Positions 35,355 to 46,315 of a stretch of 64,000 nt of DNA are shown in pieces. The translations under genes and the position numbers were made by a program. Numbering within the stretch: position 1 is the first letter of the stretch; every line of letters starts with the position of its first letter. The notes under the pieces are model-generated. The model ran no database searches, was not told the origin of the DNA, and saw only the letters and a list, made by a program, of their open reading frames with translations. Source of the DNA: Diphasiastrum complanatum (taxonomy: Eukaryota; Streptophyta; Lycopodiopsida; Lycopodiales; Lycopodiaceae); assembly GCA_029204225.1 (NCBI GenBank), contig MU832111.1:22801-86800 (forward strand), given 5' to 3'.

Positions 35355-35758
35355 GAGGCACACGCTAAAATGAACCTATTACTGACAATAAAGAATCAAT
35401 ACGCAAGGCATCTACTTTGTCTATCTTTGATAAGCTTCTGATGCTATATCTACACACACTTGTTCTTGATAGGAGATCATGGATGGTTGTTGTCGTTGTC
35501 AAGTCTGTTAGCACAGTTGCATGGGGTGAGCGTGAAAAGGGCCATGACGTGAGCTTTTGTTGAGATGAACGTTGGTAAAGATTTCGCCTTTTCTTCGCCT
35601 GTGAGAATTTACTTGTATTATGCAGACAATCGCGTTTTATTCGTCTATCTTATTTTACATGTAAATATGCAGACTGTGCGACAACGTGAGTAAAAATGCA
35701 GCATGAATGGAGGCAGATTAAAATGGGATTTAGGAGAGTAAAAGAGATAAATCCAACA
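35355..35758 (-). repeat. Copia family A 3' LTR (rear part missing)
   Basis: On the minus strand it starts TGTTGGATTT at 35,758 directly after a G-rich polypurine tract (35,759-35,770). It proceeds through TTTTAATCTGCCTCCATTCA, shared with the full LTR at 31,807. It then passes into ATCAAGAACAAGTGTGTG (35,466 down), shared with the start of the 5' LTR at 6,024. Identity ends near 35,360. It is the partner LTR of the element whose gag is at 6,877. Confidence 0.75.
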
Positions 35759-37286
35759 ACCCCCCCCCCCGAATCTAGATCCGTGAATGCCTTGATCTAG
35801 ACTAAGCAATGCACAAAATTTGTTGTGTGCATTAACACTTAATGCTTTCATGAATATATCTGCAACCATGTCCTACGTTCTGCAGTATGTTAAGCTCACC
35901 TCCTTGTTGAGAACTTTGCCCCTGATGTAGTGATATCTGATTTCAATGTGCTTACTCCTAGAGTGAAATCTAGGGTTGACCGATAAGGCAATAGCACTCT
36001 GATTATCACAAAATAAAATTGTAGGGTTGTACTGATACAGATTAACGTCTGACAGTAAATTTCTCAACCAAAATGCTTCCTTAATAGATTGAGAAGCAGC
36101 AATGTATTCTACTTCTGTAGAAGAAAGTGCGATAGAGGTTTGCTTACAACTGTTCCATGAGATAGGACCGCCATTGAAGAAGAATGTAAATCCAGATGTG
36201 GACTTGCAATTGTCTACACTGTCCTCCCCAGCTTGCATCAAAATATCCACTGAGCTGATGAAGATTGTCGTTGCCGACATCTCCATAGCAGATGCACTGG
36301 TCCATGGTAGCTCGAATATACCTCATGACTCTTATGAGAGCCTTCCAATGGGTAATGCCAGGATTAGCCATATATTGACTAAGTGAGCTTACTACAAAAG
36401 AGATATCTGGTCTTGTATAGACCATTGCGTACATGAGAGATCCAAGTATCGATCGATAAGGATACTCTCTCATCTGCTCCTCTTCCTACTTGGTCTGGGG
36501 ACATTGGTCCTTTGACAAATGCAGGCCTAGATCCATCGGTGAGTGAGCTAATTTACAATTCATTAGATTGTATCTTTAAGAAAATTGTGAAGATACCTTT
36601 GTTGAGTGATGTAAATCAGTCATCTCGCTCTGTCTTTGTGGATCTGAATGCCCAGACAAAAGTGAGCTTCGCCCAGATTAGTCATGTCGAACTCTGAAAA
36701 CAACATCTGCTTAGATTCCTTGACCAAATTGGTATTGTTGCTGAAAAGCAACATATCATCCACGTATAAGATAATGATAATGAAGGATTGCTGCACTAAC
36801 TTGGAATAGATGTTGCAATCAGCAGTGCTTGGTTTGAATCCTTGTTCGATGAGGAATGTGTTGATCCTCTGAAACCAAGCTCTAGCAGACTATTTCGAAC
36901 TGTAAAGTGCTTTGTGGAGTTTACAGACATGATTCTTCATACCTTCCAGAACGTATCCTTCGGGCTGGATCATGTAGATGTCTTCTTGTATAACTCCATT
37001 CAGATAGGTTGTTTGTACATCAAGTTGATGTACTTTGAGGTCGACAGCTGCAGCATAAGACAGGAGCATTTGGATCAACGAATGTTTGACTACTAGATTG
37101 AAAGTTTCGTTGTAGTCGACGTTGGGGATCTGAGTGAATCCTTATGCTACCAGTCTTGCCTTCCTTCGATCAATTGTTCCATTGGCATTGTATTTGATCT
37201 TGAAGATCCATTTGCAATCAATGATATTGCAGCCAATAGGAGCTTCGACTAGTGACCACGTCTGGTTCTTGATCAAAGAGGAATAT
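35759..37286 (-). pseudogene. Copia family A reverse transcriptase and RNase H (right half of a split frame)
   Basis: Starting at 37,286 the minus strand reads SSLIKNQTWSLVEAPIGC, IIDCKWIFKIKYN and RRKARLVA. RT follows at 37,078-36,890 (SYAAAVDLKVHQLDVQTTYL, then IYMIQPEGYV), with YVDD at 36,766-36,755. The later RT part is YPYRSILGSLMYAMVYTRPD (36,460 down). RNase H follows at 36,230-35,880 with STSGFTFFFNGGPISW, SSTEVEYIAAS, CDNQSAIALS and RSKHIEIRYHYIR. The tail ADIFMKALS leads to the polypurine tract. Several frameshifts exist. Its start is the exact continuation of the plus-strand frame that ends at 8,148, and the five bases AATAT at 37,282-37,286 are the other target-duplication copy. 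Confidence 0.93.
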
Positions 37287-37889
37287 TGTTAGAGCCTTTA
37301 CTCCATGTCCCGGTTATTTACAGTTTTCAGAGACACACGGTACGTTTTGTAATTATTGTAATTAGTGAAATGGCTAAGTCATTGGCCTGTGGTGACCCTT
37401 TGTAAGTAAATTGTAAATAAATTGTAATTAGTTGGCACTGGACCTCATAGAGTCGTGCTTAGCTTTGGCATGGGGTACTGGGTCATTTATTGGGAGTGGC
37501 TGGACTGACCTCCTAAAAAGTAGGAGAGTTGACTAGTCAATGGGACAGTTGTCATATGCTCACAGGGACACTTGGTCCAGTGAATGAGTGACACATGTTA
37601 GGGTTGACCGGTCAAACATGACACGTGCCACATGCTCACGGGGACACTTGGTCCAGTGTATGAGTGACACATGTCAGCCTACTCACTTGCCTATGTGTCA
37701 AGTACTGCCAAGTGGCAAGTGTCGACTGTGCATGGAATTGGCCATGTGTCGACGTTAGGAAACGTCAGGGTTAAGGGGTGCTTGAGGATTGTAAATAAGT
37801 GAGCCTAGGGAGAGGCATTCCTGATCATAATCTATGCAGCAAAGGTTGGGAGGAGACAAGGCAGCTAGCTCCACCATGTTTTGTGAGCC
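37287..37889 (+). repeat. 5' LTR head of the nested gypsy element (first 603 bp only)
   Basis: Starts TGTTAGAGCC directly after AATAT and follows the reverse complement of 8,853-8,255 closely, with scattered substitutions and few indels. It includes AGGGTTGACCGGTCAAACATG and GGTTGGGAGGAGACAAGGCA. LTR identity fades at CCATGTTTTGTGAGCCTTG (37,874-37,892), where an H+-ATPase exon takes over. With the 102-bp tail at 11,520-11,621 it totals 705 bp, equal to the intact LTR. Confidence 0.93.
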
Positions 37890-37891
37890 TT

Positions 37892-40800
37892 GTGATGAAA
37901 ATAATCGTCATGTATACAATCCAACGTCGCAAGTATCGAGATGGCATCAACAACCTTTTAGTGCTCCTAATTGGTGGAATCGCCATGCCCACCGTGCTGT
38001 ATGTAACAATGGCTATTGTATCTCATCGTCTTTCCCAGCAAGTATGATGATTGGGTCTTCAATTTTCTGGTCAAGTTCCAATTGGACACAAGCTGTTTGG
38101 TGTGAACTTATGGTCATACAAAGCATAAAACCTTGTTAATCATAACACTTTTATGCTGAGAGAATCGACATTGTTATTAATTTGTACAGGGTGCTATAAC
38201 AAAGCGCATGACAGCTATCGAGGAAATGGCAGGCATGCATGTTCTCTGCAGCGACAAAACCGGTACATTGACATTGAACTTAATTGAGGTAAAAGTGCTA
38301 ATTTGGTTCTTACGAAAATACACCATCCATGCTTTTATCCTGCATCAGGACAAATCAACTCCAAATATGTTCTATCTTTGCTTCATCATCATGTTCATAG
38401 TAGCCGTTTTCTAATTATTACCAAATCAGAGCAATCAGTTGGGAAATTCAATATATAGTTTCTGTTGGTGCTCCTGTAACTAGAAGTACGCATCATTACG
38501 GAAGATGAATTTCTTATTATTGAAACATTTAGTCTATGATTAATGAGCATGGATGCGGGAAAGTTGTTTTATGGTAGTTTCTTATCATCAACTGCATTGG
38601 CATGTTTTAACAGTAGGAGTGGAACAAAGAGACTGTTTTCTTACTAGCAGCAAGAGCTTCAAGAACAGAGAATGAAGATGCAATTGATGCTGCCATTGTT
38701 GGGATGCTTGCTGATCCAAAGGAGGTAATTTTATGTTTTGGTAGGAAAAACAGGGGGATTCACGAATATTCGTATTGGGATGCCTTATATAGACAGCATA
38801 AGGCTAGTATATTCAACATTGAGTGTTGGCATGCCGTTGTGGTCTCGTTCAACTGCAGGCTCGTGCACTCTTTGATCCCCCTCGCCACGATAGTGCAGAA
38901 ACTATCAGACAAGCTTTAAATCTTGGCGTGAATGTCAAGATGATTACAGGTGGGGTGTAACAGTCTGGTTTGTTTCTATTTGAATAAAATCTGACCTAGA
39001 GTTTCCAGATTTGATTGAAGGAAGTTTATTTGGAGATTGCTGAATTTCAGTTTAGAGATAATTAACATAGTTGCACGATCTATGATAATTCAAAAAAAAT
39101 TGTTGCAGAATTGATGCTTAATTTGTGAGCCAAAATGAGTCAGGTAAAGAATTTGTTTGTGGACAGGTGACCAGTTAGCCATCGCCAAAGAGACTGGTCG
39201 ACGTCTGGGTATGGGTACAAACATGTATCCATCGTCATCTTTGCTTGGCCGTCAAGATGAGAGCATTGCTGGATTGCCAGTCGATGAGCTGATTGAGAAA
39301 GCGGATGGCTTTGCTGGAGTATTTCCAGGTACGCAGCTTTTCCTGCTCCTTAATCTGTTAGCTTGGTTCTTAGAAAATGTGAAAGCGTGCGTGGTGATGG
39401 CCCAAGATTTAGCGTTACATGACTAAGATTCAGGCAGTGCCAATAGGGCAGTGGGAATCCACTAAGGTTGGCCGCTTCTTCCTAAGCATACTCATCTCCC
39501 CTAATGATGTCAAAAACCACTGGAATACGTCTCCTGAGAAATTGTAGGACAGAAGGATCATAGCTGGCATTGTTCGAGAAGCGCCATGTGTTGCTGGTTC
39601 AAAAGCAGTAAATCTTCTACCTAGTCCTCCTCCTCAACCCAAGAAACTCCCTCGATGGTACTTGAAGGCAATTGGAGGAGAGATAATCGATATAGCCGAA
39701 TCTAGCCAACAAGGGGCTCAAAGAGTCCTAAGAGAGAAACTCAAAAGTTCAGCAATGAATTTTGCCTTGATGGCAAAAGTACCAAACGTTGAATAGCCTC
39801 AATCCTATGAAGAACCTTCACAACAAGAACTATGGGTCGAAGCCATGAAGGAAGCTAATTTTGCTTAGATTTAACTACGTTTAAGCATTATGTGGTCAAG
39901 CATTGTTTCGTATCTTCATTATCTGCTCTATTTTTTGCTGTGTATAACGTACATCTCTTCTTTTAAACTAGAGTTATGCAGTTCGTGTCCTTGTTAAATC
40001 CTGTGATGGTCTGACTATGGATCAAGTCTGTTTTAGGTTCTTTTGCAACGTTTGATCACTGTAGACTCATCTACTCACATTTCACTTTCTTATCAGAGCA
40101 TAAGTACGAAATTGTCAAACGACTGCAAAAAAAAGGACACATATGTGGAATGACGGGACATGGAGTGAATGATGCACATGCTTTGAAAAAAGCAGATATT
40201 GGTATTGCTGTAGCAGATGCCACTGATGCTGCAAGAAGTGCATCTGACATCGTTCTTACAGAACCTGGCCTTAGTGTCATCATCAGTGCTGTTTTAACAA
40301 GTCGTGCTATTTTTCAAAGGATGAAAAATTACACGGCAAGATGTTCCTGAGACCTAGATTGAGATATACATAAGGGATCGAGTGACTTTGTTTCGTGTTC
40401 ATTTTATCTTCCAATAAGTTTTCGTTTAAGGCAGTTGCATCTTGGATTGTCCATCGTCATCTTGATAATGCTACCTGGCATGTGGTTGCAATTGTGTAAA
40501 GTTAGGGGGGCATTTCTTTAACAAACCCTGAATTTGCAATACATCCGGAAATGACATTCAAAATGTATATTAAGGGTGACTTAATAGAACGTGCAGAGTA
40601 AAAGTTGACGTTATGTTTTTATTCTGCAGATTTATGCTGTTTCAATCACAATTCGCATTGTGGTAAAGTGTAACAGTTTATGGTGGTGGGTCTCTTTATA
40701 ATCTGTTCCAAAATGGGTAATCCTTTTGCAGAAACATTTAAGTCGAAATTGTGCTCGCGCTGACAACTTGGCCACCAGCAATTGTGTAGTGGCTTTCAAG

Positions 40801-42877
40801 TCCAAAATTCATATCATTTGGTGGAAGATCTCATAATTTTTCCCGTGATACTTAGATCACACGCATATGCTTATAAGTTCAGTTCATCTGGATCAAGTAC
40901 ACGTTTAATCTAGTCTATTTGTCTGTGGTTTGCCGTACTATGATCTAATAAATCCGTTGCTCAATGTCTGGCAGTTGGGTTTTATGCTGCTTACACTCAT
41001 ATGGAAGTTCGATTTTTCACCTTTTATGATCCTCATTATCGCTATCCTGAATGATGGTTGGTTGATATACCTATTCATAATAATTCACAAGTTCATATTT
41101 AGAAAGATTCTTTCCTGTGTCAATTCAATTTCTATCACAAATCAATCTGCTTCACTGAAGCACATTAGTCGAAGAGGAAGTAGAATTGAGCATAGCTCAG
41201 GTTCTTAGTTTGTATGTCTGTATGCCATATGGATGTGATAGAGAAATGTTCTGTACTCTGCTACATAGTCTCAAATACAAAACCATAAAGAAAACTTTGG
41301 CACGTTTTTGTCCATATTTAACCGAGGCTCTTTGTTTATTCATAGGAACCATGATGACAATTTCCAAAGATCGTGTGAAGCCTTCGCCTTTACCTGATGG
41401 CTGGAGATTAAAGGAGATTTTTGCAACTGGTGTTGTCATGGGATCTTACATGGCTGTGATGACCGTGACATTTTACTGGGCAATTCACAAGACAACCTTC
41501 TTCCGGGTGGCTTTTCACTTCGCATATACAAACTGATTCACGTCAATTTGAGATGTTAGCCATTTATGCCGATGCTTCACCATCTAAACAATTCTTTATG
41601 AACCTGTTTTTATGTTTTGTTGAAAGGCATTTCATATCTTTAATGATTAATCATGTCATTGGACTTGGATGTTAATCATTTTTTCGCAATGCAGGACAAG
41701 TTTGGAGTGAGAGATATAAGGAACCACCACAAGGAGGAAACAGCTGCAATATACCTTCAAGTCAGCATTGTCAGTCAAGCACTTATTTTTGTCACTAGGT
41801 CTCGGAGTTGGTCCTATGTTGAGCGACCTGGAACTTTGCTTCTCATTGCCTTTGTGATAGCTCAGTTGGTGAGCTTCCGTTTTTTTTAACTGCAAATTAA
41901 ATGTGCGAAGTTACTGCAAAACTCCGGGCAATTTCTGTCTCTGTAAACTTCAGAGGAATTTTCCCATGATAGCTTTCGATGTGTAGTTCGTTTTCAACCT
42001 TTTCGACTTCATTTCTGAATACAGTGACATAGTGCTTGCTAAGTTCATCTACCATCTTTCCCACTTGTCTTATCATCGGTTATGAGAAGCAAGCTCACGG
42101 AATCAGTATCCAACTCTTTCGCCTTGCATGTGTTTCGGTCTCATGCTATTTTTTCCCTCTTTGCTAGGTTGCCACTCTCATCGCGGTGTATGCAAATTGG
42201 AATTTTGCTGACATACATGGTATTGGTTGGGGATGGGCTGGCATCATATGGCTTTATATTGCAATCTTCTACTTGCCTTTGGATCTCATAAAGTTTGCTG
42301 TGCGATATATCTTCAGTGCCAAGGCTTGGGATCAGTTATTTGAGCAAAAGGTGACCACAGTTATTGCAATTTCATTTAAGCCTTTAGTTCATTGTGAAAA
42401 ACTCATCAATTATTGCTCCGTGAATGGTTTCTTGCGACAAACGTTTCTGATGGACAGATTGCATTCACACAACAGAGACACTATGGAAAGGGCCAACGAG
42501 AGGCACAATGGGCTCATGCTCAGCGAACACTACATGGATTGCATCCTCCTGAAATGGCAACGACAGCTGATAAAAGCGATTTCAGGGAGCTTTCAGCCAT
42601 TGCAGAACAAGCAAAACGACGTGCAGAGATTGCTAGGTGAATTTCTATTGATGGGAACTGCGGTCTTAGAACTTTTGACAGTCAAACCTTATTCATTTGA
42701 AGTTCGGTCCTTTCTTTGCAGTTACATATAGTTCAGACAAATTCTAGATGGCTAATGTGAGAATTGTTCTATTTTGGGCAGGTTAAGAGAGGTACACACC
42801 TTGAAATGGCATGTGGAGTCAGTCATTCGGCTAAAGGGATAGATGTAAACACCATTCAACAGAATTACACTGTTTAA
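37892..42877 (+). pseudogene. AHA: Plasma-membrane H+-ATPase, 3' half (exons 7b-19), split by inversion
   Basis: Exons: 7b 37,892-38,041 ([18 protein letters not shown]4); 8 38,190-38,288 (CSDKTGTLT, phosphorylation site); 9 about 38,611-38,724; 10 38,859-38,949; 11 39,167-39,328 ([20 protein letters not shown]); 12 40,097-40,335; 13 40,630-40,662; 14 40,975-41,056; 15 41,346-41,506; 16 41,695-41,868; 17 42,168-42,350; 18 42,458-42,636; 19 42,782-42,877. Exons 13-19 encode TM5-TM10 and the regulatory tail, and look intact to the final YTV, whose threonine binds 14-3-3 proteins when phosphorylated. Defects: PIAMP in TM4 reads AMP, seven codons are lost after TGTLTLN, exon 9 has a frameshift, and exon 10 jumps from ARA to LFDPPRHDS, losing most of the nucleotide-binding domain. 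TGDGVNDAP reads TGHGVNDAH. The 5' half is at 11,622-17,645 on the other strand. Confidence 0.95.
39440..39870 (+). pseudogene. Copia integrase-tail/RT-start fragment in ATPase intron 11
   Basis: The translation PPQPKKLPRWYLKAIGGEII, then ALMAKVPNVE and PQSYEEPSQQELWVEAMKEA has the copia layout of a basic linker followed by the EPxSYEEA..xWxxAM RT lead-in. One stop is present. It sits in the intron between exons 11 and 12 in the same orientation as the ATPase, and explains that intron's 770-base length. Confidence 0.65.
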
Positions 42878-42983
42878 GTTAGCTCGTTGAGTTGAACCGA
42901 TTCCTCTTTGTGTTGTTTCCAGCATTCTCTGCTGAAGATTCCAGCGTTCTCTGGCAAGAAACCTTGCTGTTTATGGTTCCTGA

Positions 42984-43312
42984 ATTGGGGAGGATTTGGA
43001 TTTTTATCATAAACATTGTTTCTGATGTATACTCCCAGCATTGAGAGCAAATTCAAACTCGAAGATGCTTGTGCTAGCTAGTAAGCTTTTGTAGTCCATG
43101 TAGCGATGTCCTACTAGCCTACACAAGATGACAAAAATTGTCATGAAGCCAATATTAGAGTAGCCCCTCTTCTCAAAGTACAATCCCAAACCCAAAAGTG
43201 GAATTTTTGGGATTCTAAGCTGCACTAGCTAACCAAATTAATGTTTGTTGGATTCTAACTCGGGAGGATTTGGATCTTTATCATAAACACGTGATACACA
43301 CACACATACACA

Positions 43313-43360
<48 letters not shown>

Positions 43361-43562
43361 CTCCCAGCATTGAGAGAAAATTTAAACTCGAAGATGCTCG
43401 TGCTAGCTAGTAAGCTTTTGTAGTCCATGTAGTGATGTCCTACTAGTCTACAAGATGACAAAAATTGTCATGAAGTCAATATTAGAGTAGTGCCTCTTCT
43501 CAAAGTACAATCCCAAACCCAAAAGTGGAATTTTTGGGATTCTAAGCTGCACTAGCTAACCA
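42984..43562 (+). repeat. Tandem duplication behind the ATPase stop, with a (CT)22 array
   Basis: Copy 1 (42,984-43,232) and copy 2 (43,258-43,562) share GGAGGATTTGGAT..TTATCATAAACA, ACTCCCAGCATTGAGAG, AAACTCGAAGATGC and everything to GCACTAGCTAACC. Differences are few. Copy 2 carries CACACACATACACACA plus a (CT)22 run at 43,313-43,357 in place of TTTCTGATGTATA in copy 1. It begins about 105 bases after the ATPase stop codon, so copy 1 is probably ancestral 3' UTR or flank. Confidence 0.9.
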
Positions 43563-43930
43563 CATGCAAGGCATGCACAAAATGAAATGGACACATGCAT
43601 GGTGATTTGTACAATTCTAGTTAGAACTAGGACACTTGGTAAAAGTAGGTACAGATACATGCATAAGATGTGACAAATGTCACTTAGACTCTAGTTTTCA
43701 CTTTAGATGTCATTGAAATGTGGATGGATGTGGTACATATCATATTTTCTAGCTTTATCCACTCTTAGAACTTCACACACATAAATGCTCTACAAGTACA
43801 ATTGAAACTTCAAGTCATCCTTTATGCACGAAGTTTCCTCTCTTGCACTCCTTATACATTTACATGCCTTTGTTCTACATTGATAATCTAGAAATTATTT
43901 ATAATACTACTATTTCTTCTTCTTCTTCAA
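43563..43930. other. No gene recognised
   Basis: AT-rich sequence with no exon or repeat structure noticed. Confidence 0.5.
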
Positions 43931-44480
43931 CCAAATGAGCTTCATATGATTGGGTATCATCATATGCCTTCTTCCAACATTTCTTTGGATTGTGACCAGT
44001 TTTGCTACAATATGTGCACTACTTCTGTGGCCTTTAAAAATGGAATACTACCTTTACAAAAGTGGAAAAAGGATCACAAGTGTGTCATTTCAGTATGAAA
44101 ATAAAAAATAAAAAATAAAAATTGAAATAGAAAAGTCTCCTCTTTCTTGTTACATAAAAAATGAAGAGAAAACCGCGATACATGACAAAAGGCCACTGAA
44201 GAGTTATGTTGGTGAAGTTTGCGCTTCAATTCTCATCTAAAAATGCTAATTGTCATATACCTTCGTCAACTAATTTTAAGATGCTTGATAGTCCATCGCT
44301 GGCCAGCAAGCAAATCTATTACATTTGAGTTTAAATCTCTTATGAATGAGCCATTGTAATCCATCGTTGGCCAAGAGGCTACTCCTTAATATTTTGAGTT
44401 GAAATTTCTAGCATAATGGCCTAATAATCCATCATTGCTCATGTTGCTATGAACTACTCCGTCATGAGTCTTCACGAGTA
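43931..44480 (-). pseudogene. Retroelement gag fragment with CCHC zinc knuckle
   Basis: On the minus strand near 44,015-43,970 the frame reads CTYCSKTGHNPKKCWKKAYD, a perfect CX2CX4HX4C retroviral-type knuckle. It is followed by an acidic run (HLVEEEEEE). Upstream, between about 44,460 and 44,260, three diverged ~80-base units each contain TGGCCA-like and GATGGA words. Translations around them (LGHYARNFNS, NGSFIRDLNS) resemble worn knuckle modules. Confidence 0.55.
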
Positions 44481-46315
44481 ACTGCATGAGCTGCGAAAGA
44501 GATGGCCTATCATTACAATTTTCCCTACTAAGAAGAGGAATTGTGATTCAAGGAAGATTGAAGTCAAATTGATATCTTCAACTAAAGATTTCTTGAAGTT
44601 GCAACTAACAACAAACTTTTTGGTCTCAGATTTCCTACCGAGTCAAGGGAGTTGGTGCCTTGTGACGATTTGAGGTATGGTTTTCTCTCATGAATCTTAC
44701 TTATTATGAAGTATGGCATTTGTCTTTTTGGGAATGCTAGAACTGGTTTCTTATTGAAAGTAATTTGTTGAACTTCTATTTATGGAAGATATAAGTTTTT
44801 GAAGGCTCTGTGGGTTTTGCCTTAGAAGCTAAATGATTATAAGACATGACCTCCAGAGTTAAGACTTCTCTCATGGAATGAAATCATGGGGAGAGAGAAT
44901 AATAGTACTTTCATTTCACCAATCCTTAATGAACTTTTTGGTATTGACATTCATCTTGAGACTTCATTATAATATGATCGAAGATTGTGTCAAATAATGG
45001 AAAGTAGTTTTCAGTACTTTTGAAAGAGTATTGTCAATACAAATTATGAGTGGTAAAAGTTGACATCTTGATGAGACTTTGTCTCACTAAATCAGACCAC
45101 TCACATGTCATTTCAAGTTGTATTTATGTCTTATAGAGTTCTCACAAAAGATGTTACGTGTGGTCGACGTCCCAAAAAACATGATCATTCAATTAGCAAA
45201 ATTTAGACATGTTCACTTTGTTGACCATTGTCACAAAGAATCACAAATGAACCATTCTTAACCTTCGCTTGGAGATTTTCACTATGGTATATGTAGTTGG
45301 ACCTCTCCCATCTGCTAAGCTAATAGTAAAAGGCATATGATATATTTCATGAGTGCACCTTGTTACTCATGTTATGCATGAACTAGATGATCTCTAGAAG
45401 AGGATCAAGGTACAAATGTCTTGAGATCTCTGATAATCGAGAATGGACAAGATACAAGGCTCTAAGGATCTCATGATCTCATCCAATTGTAAAATTCGAA
45501 GAATAGAGATTATCTTTTGTTGGTACATCAACTTTAACCCAATTAGTATTCTGATATTCAAGTAATTATGTATCAACATAATGTGAGATATTCTAGTGGG
45601 TTGATTTTCAGCTTGTAATGATATATTCTAAGCATGTTGAGTATATGCCTTACCCATGTATTTCAAGGAGCAAAGGATTCACAAATTATTTGTAGGTTGG
45701 ATGATTATGTTGCTTAGGCTATTAGCCACACGGATGGCATCTTTGTGGCTAAAAGCTACTTGATATCCTATTTGGATTAAGCTAGTTAGTGTTGGGGATG
45801 AATGGATATGATGATGGTGGTACAGAATAGAAGTTGAGATGGTGGTACCCCATCGATCCCTCAGTGCATGCACAACGTCTATCCCAAAAAGAGGTTTCGT
45901 AGGCAAACACAAACAGTTTAAAGCTTTGCGGAAGCGTAAAGAATCAGAGCAAGAGCTTGGAATCAACACGAGTTAACAGTCATGAGAGCAATTTAATCTA
46001 CAAATAGTTTTATCTGCATACATCATTCGATCAAAACAGAAATAAAATGTATTACATCAAGTTTGACTCACATATAGCTTGTTTGATCAAAAAACTCATG
46101 TTTTAGCTTGCCAATCTTGACTAGGTGTGATTTTGAGTCCAACATCAGGGTTCTTTTGGACTCAAAAAGGGCCTCTTAACTAATCATGGTTAGTGTTAAT
46201 GACAATAAGTGTACCAATAAAAGCATGACAATTGAACAATGGTCCATATGACATGGCAAGTGTGGGACCACTAAGTACACCTCTAACATTAACCCTACAC
46301 TAACTCTACATGGGA
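44481..46315. other. No gene recognised
   Basis: Only short frames without domains are present. The stretch 45,679-45,969 has a long minus-strand frame rich in histidine and serine with no recognisable family. The region may be an untranslated part of the gypsy element that follows. Confidence 0.4.

Noticed and set aside
11622-42877. Two unrelated, independently truncated ATPase copies
   Set aside because: The halves are exactly complementary within one exon and their ends sit at matching break points in the same LTR, so one split gene is far simpler.
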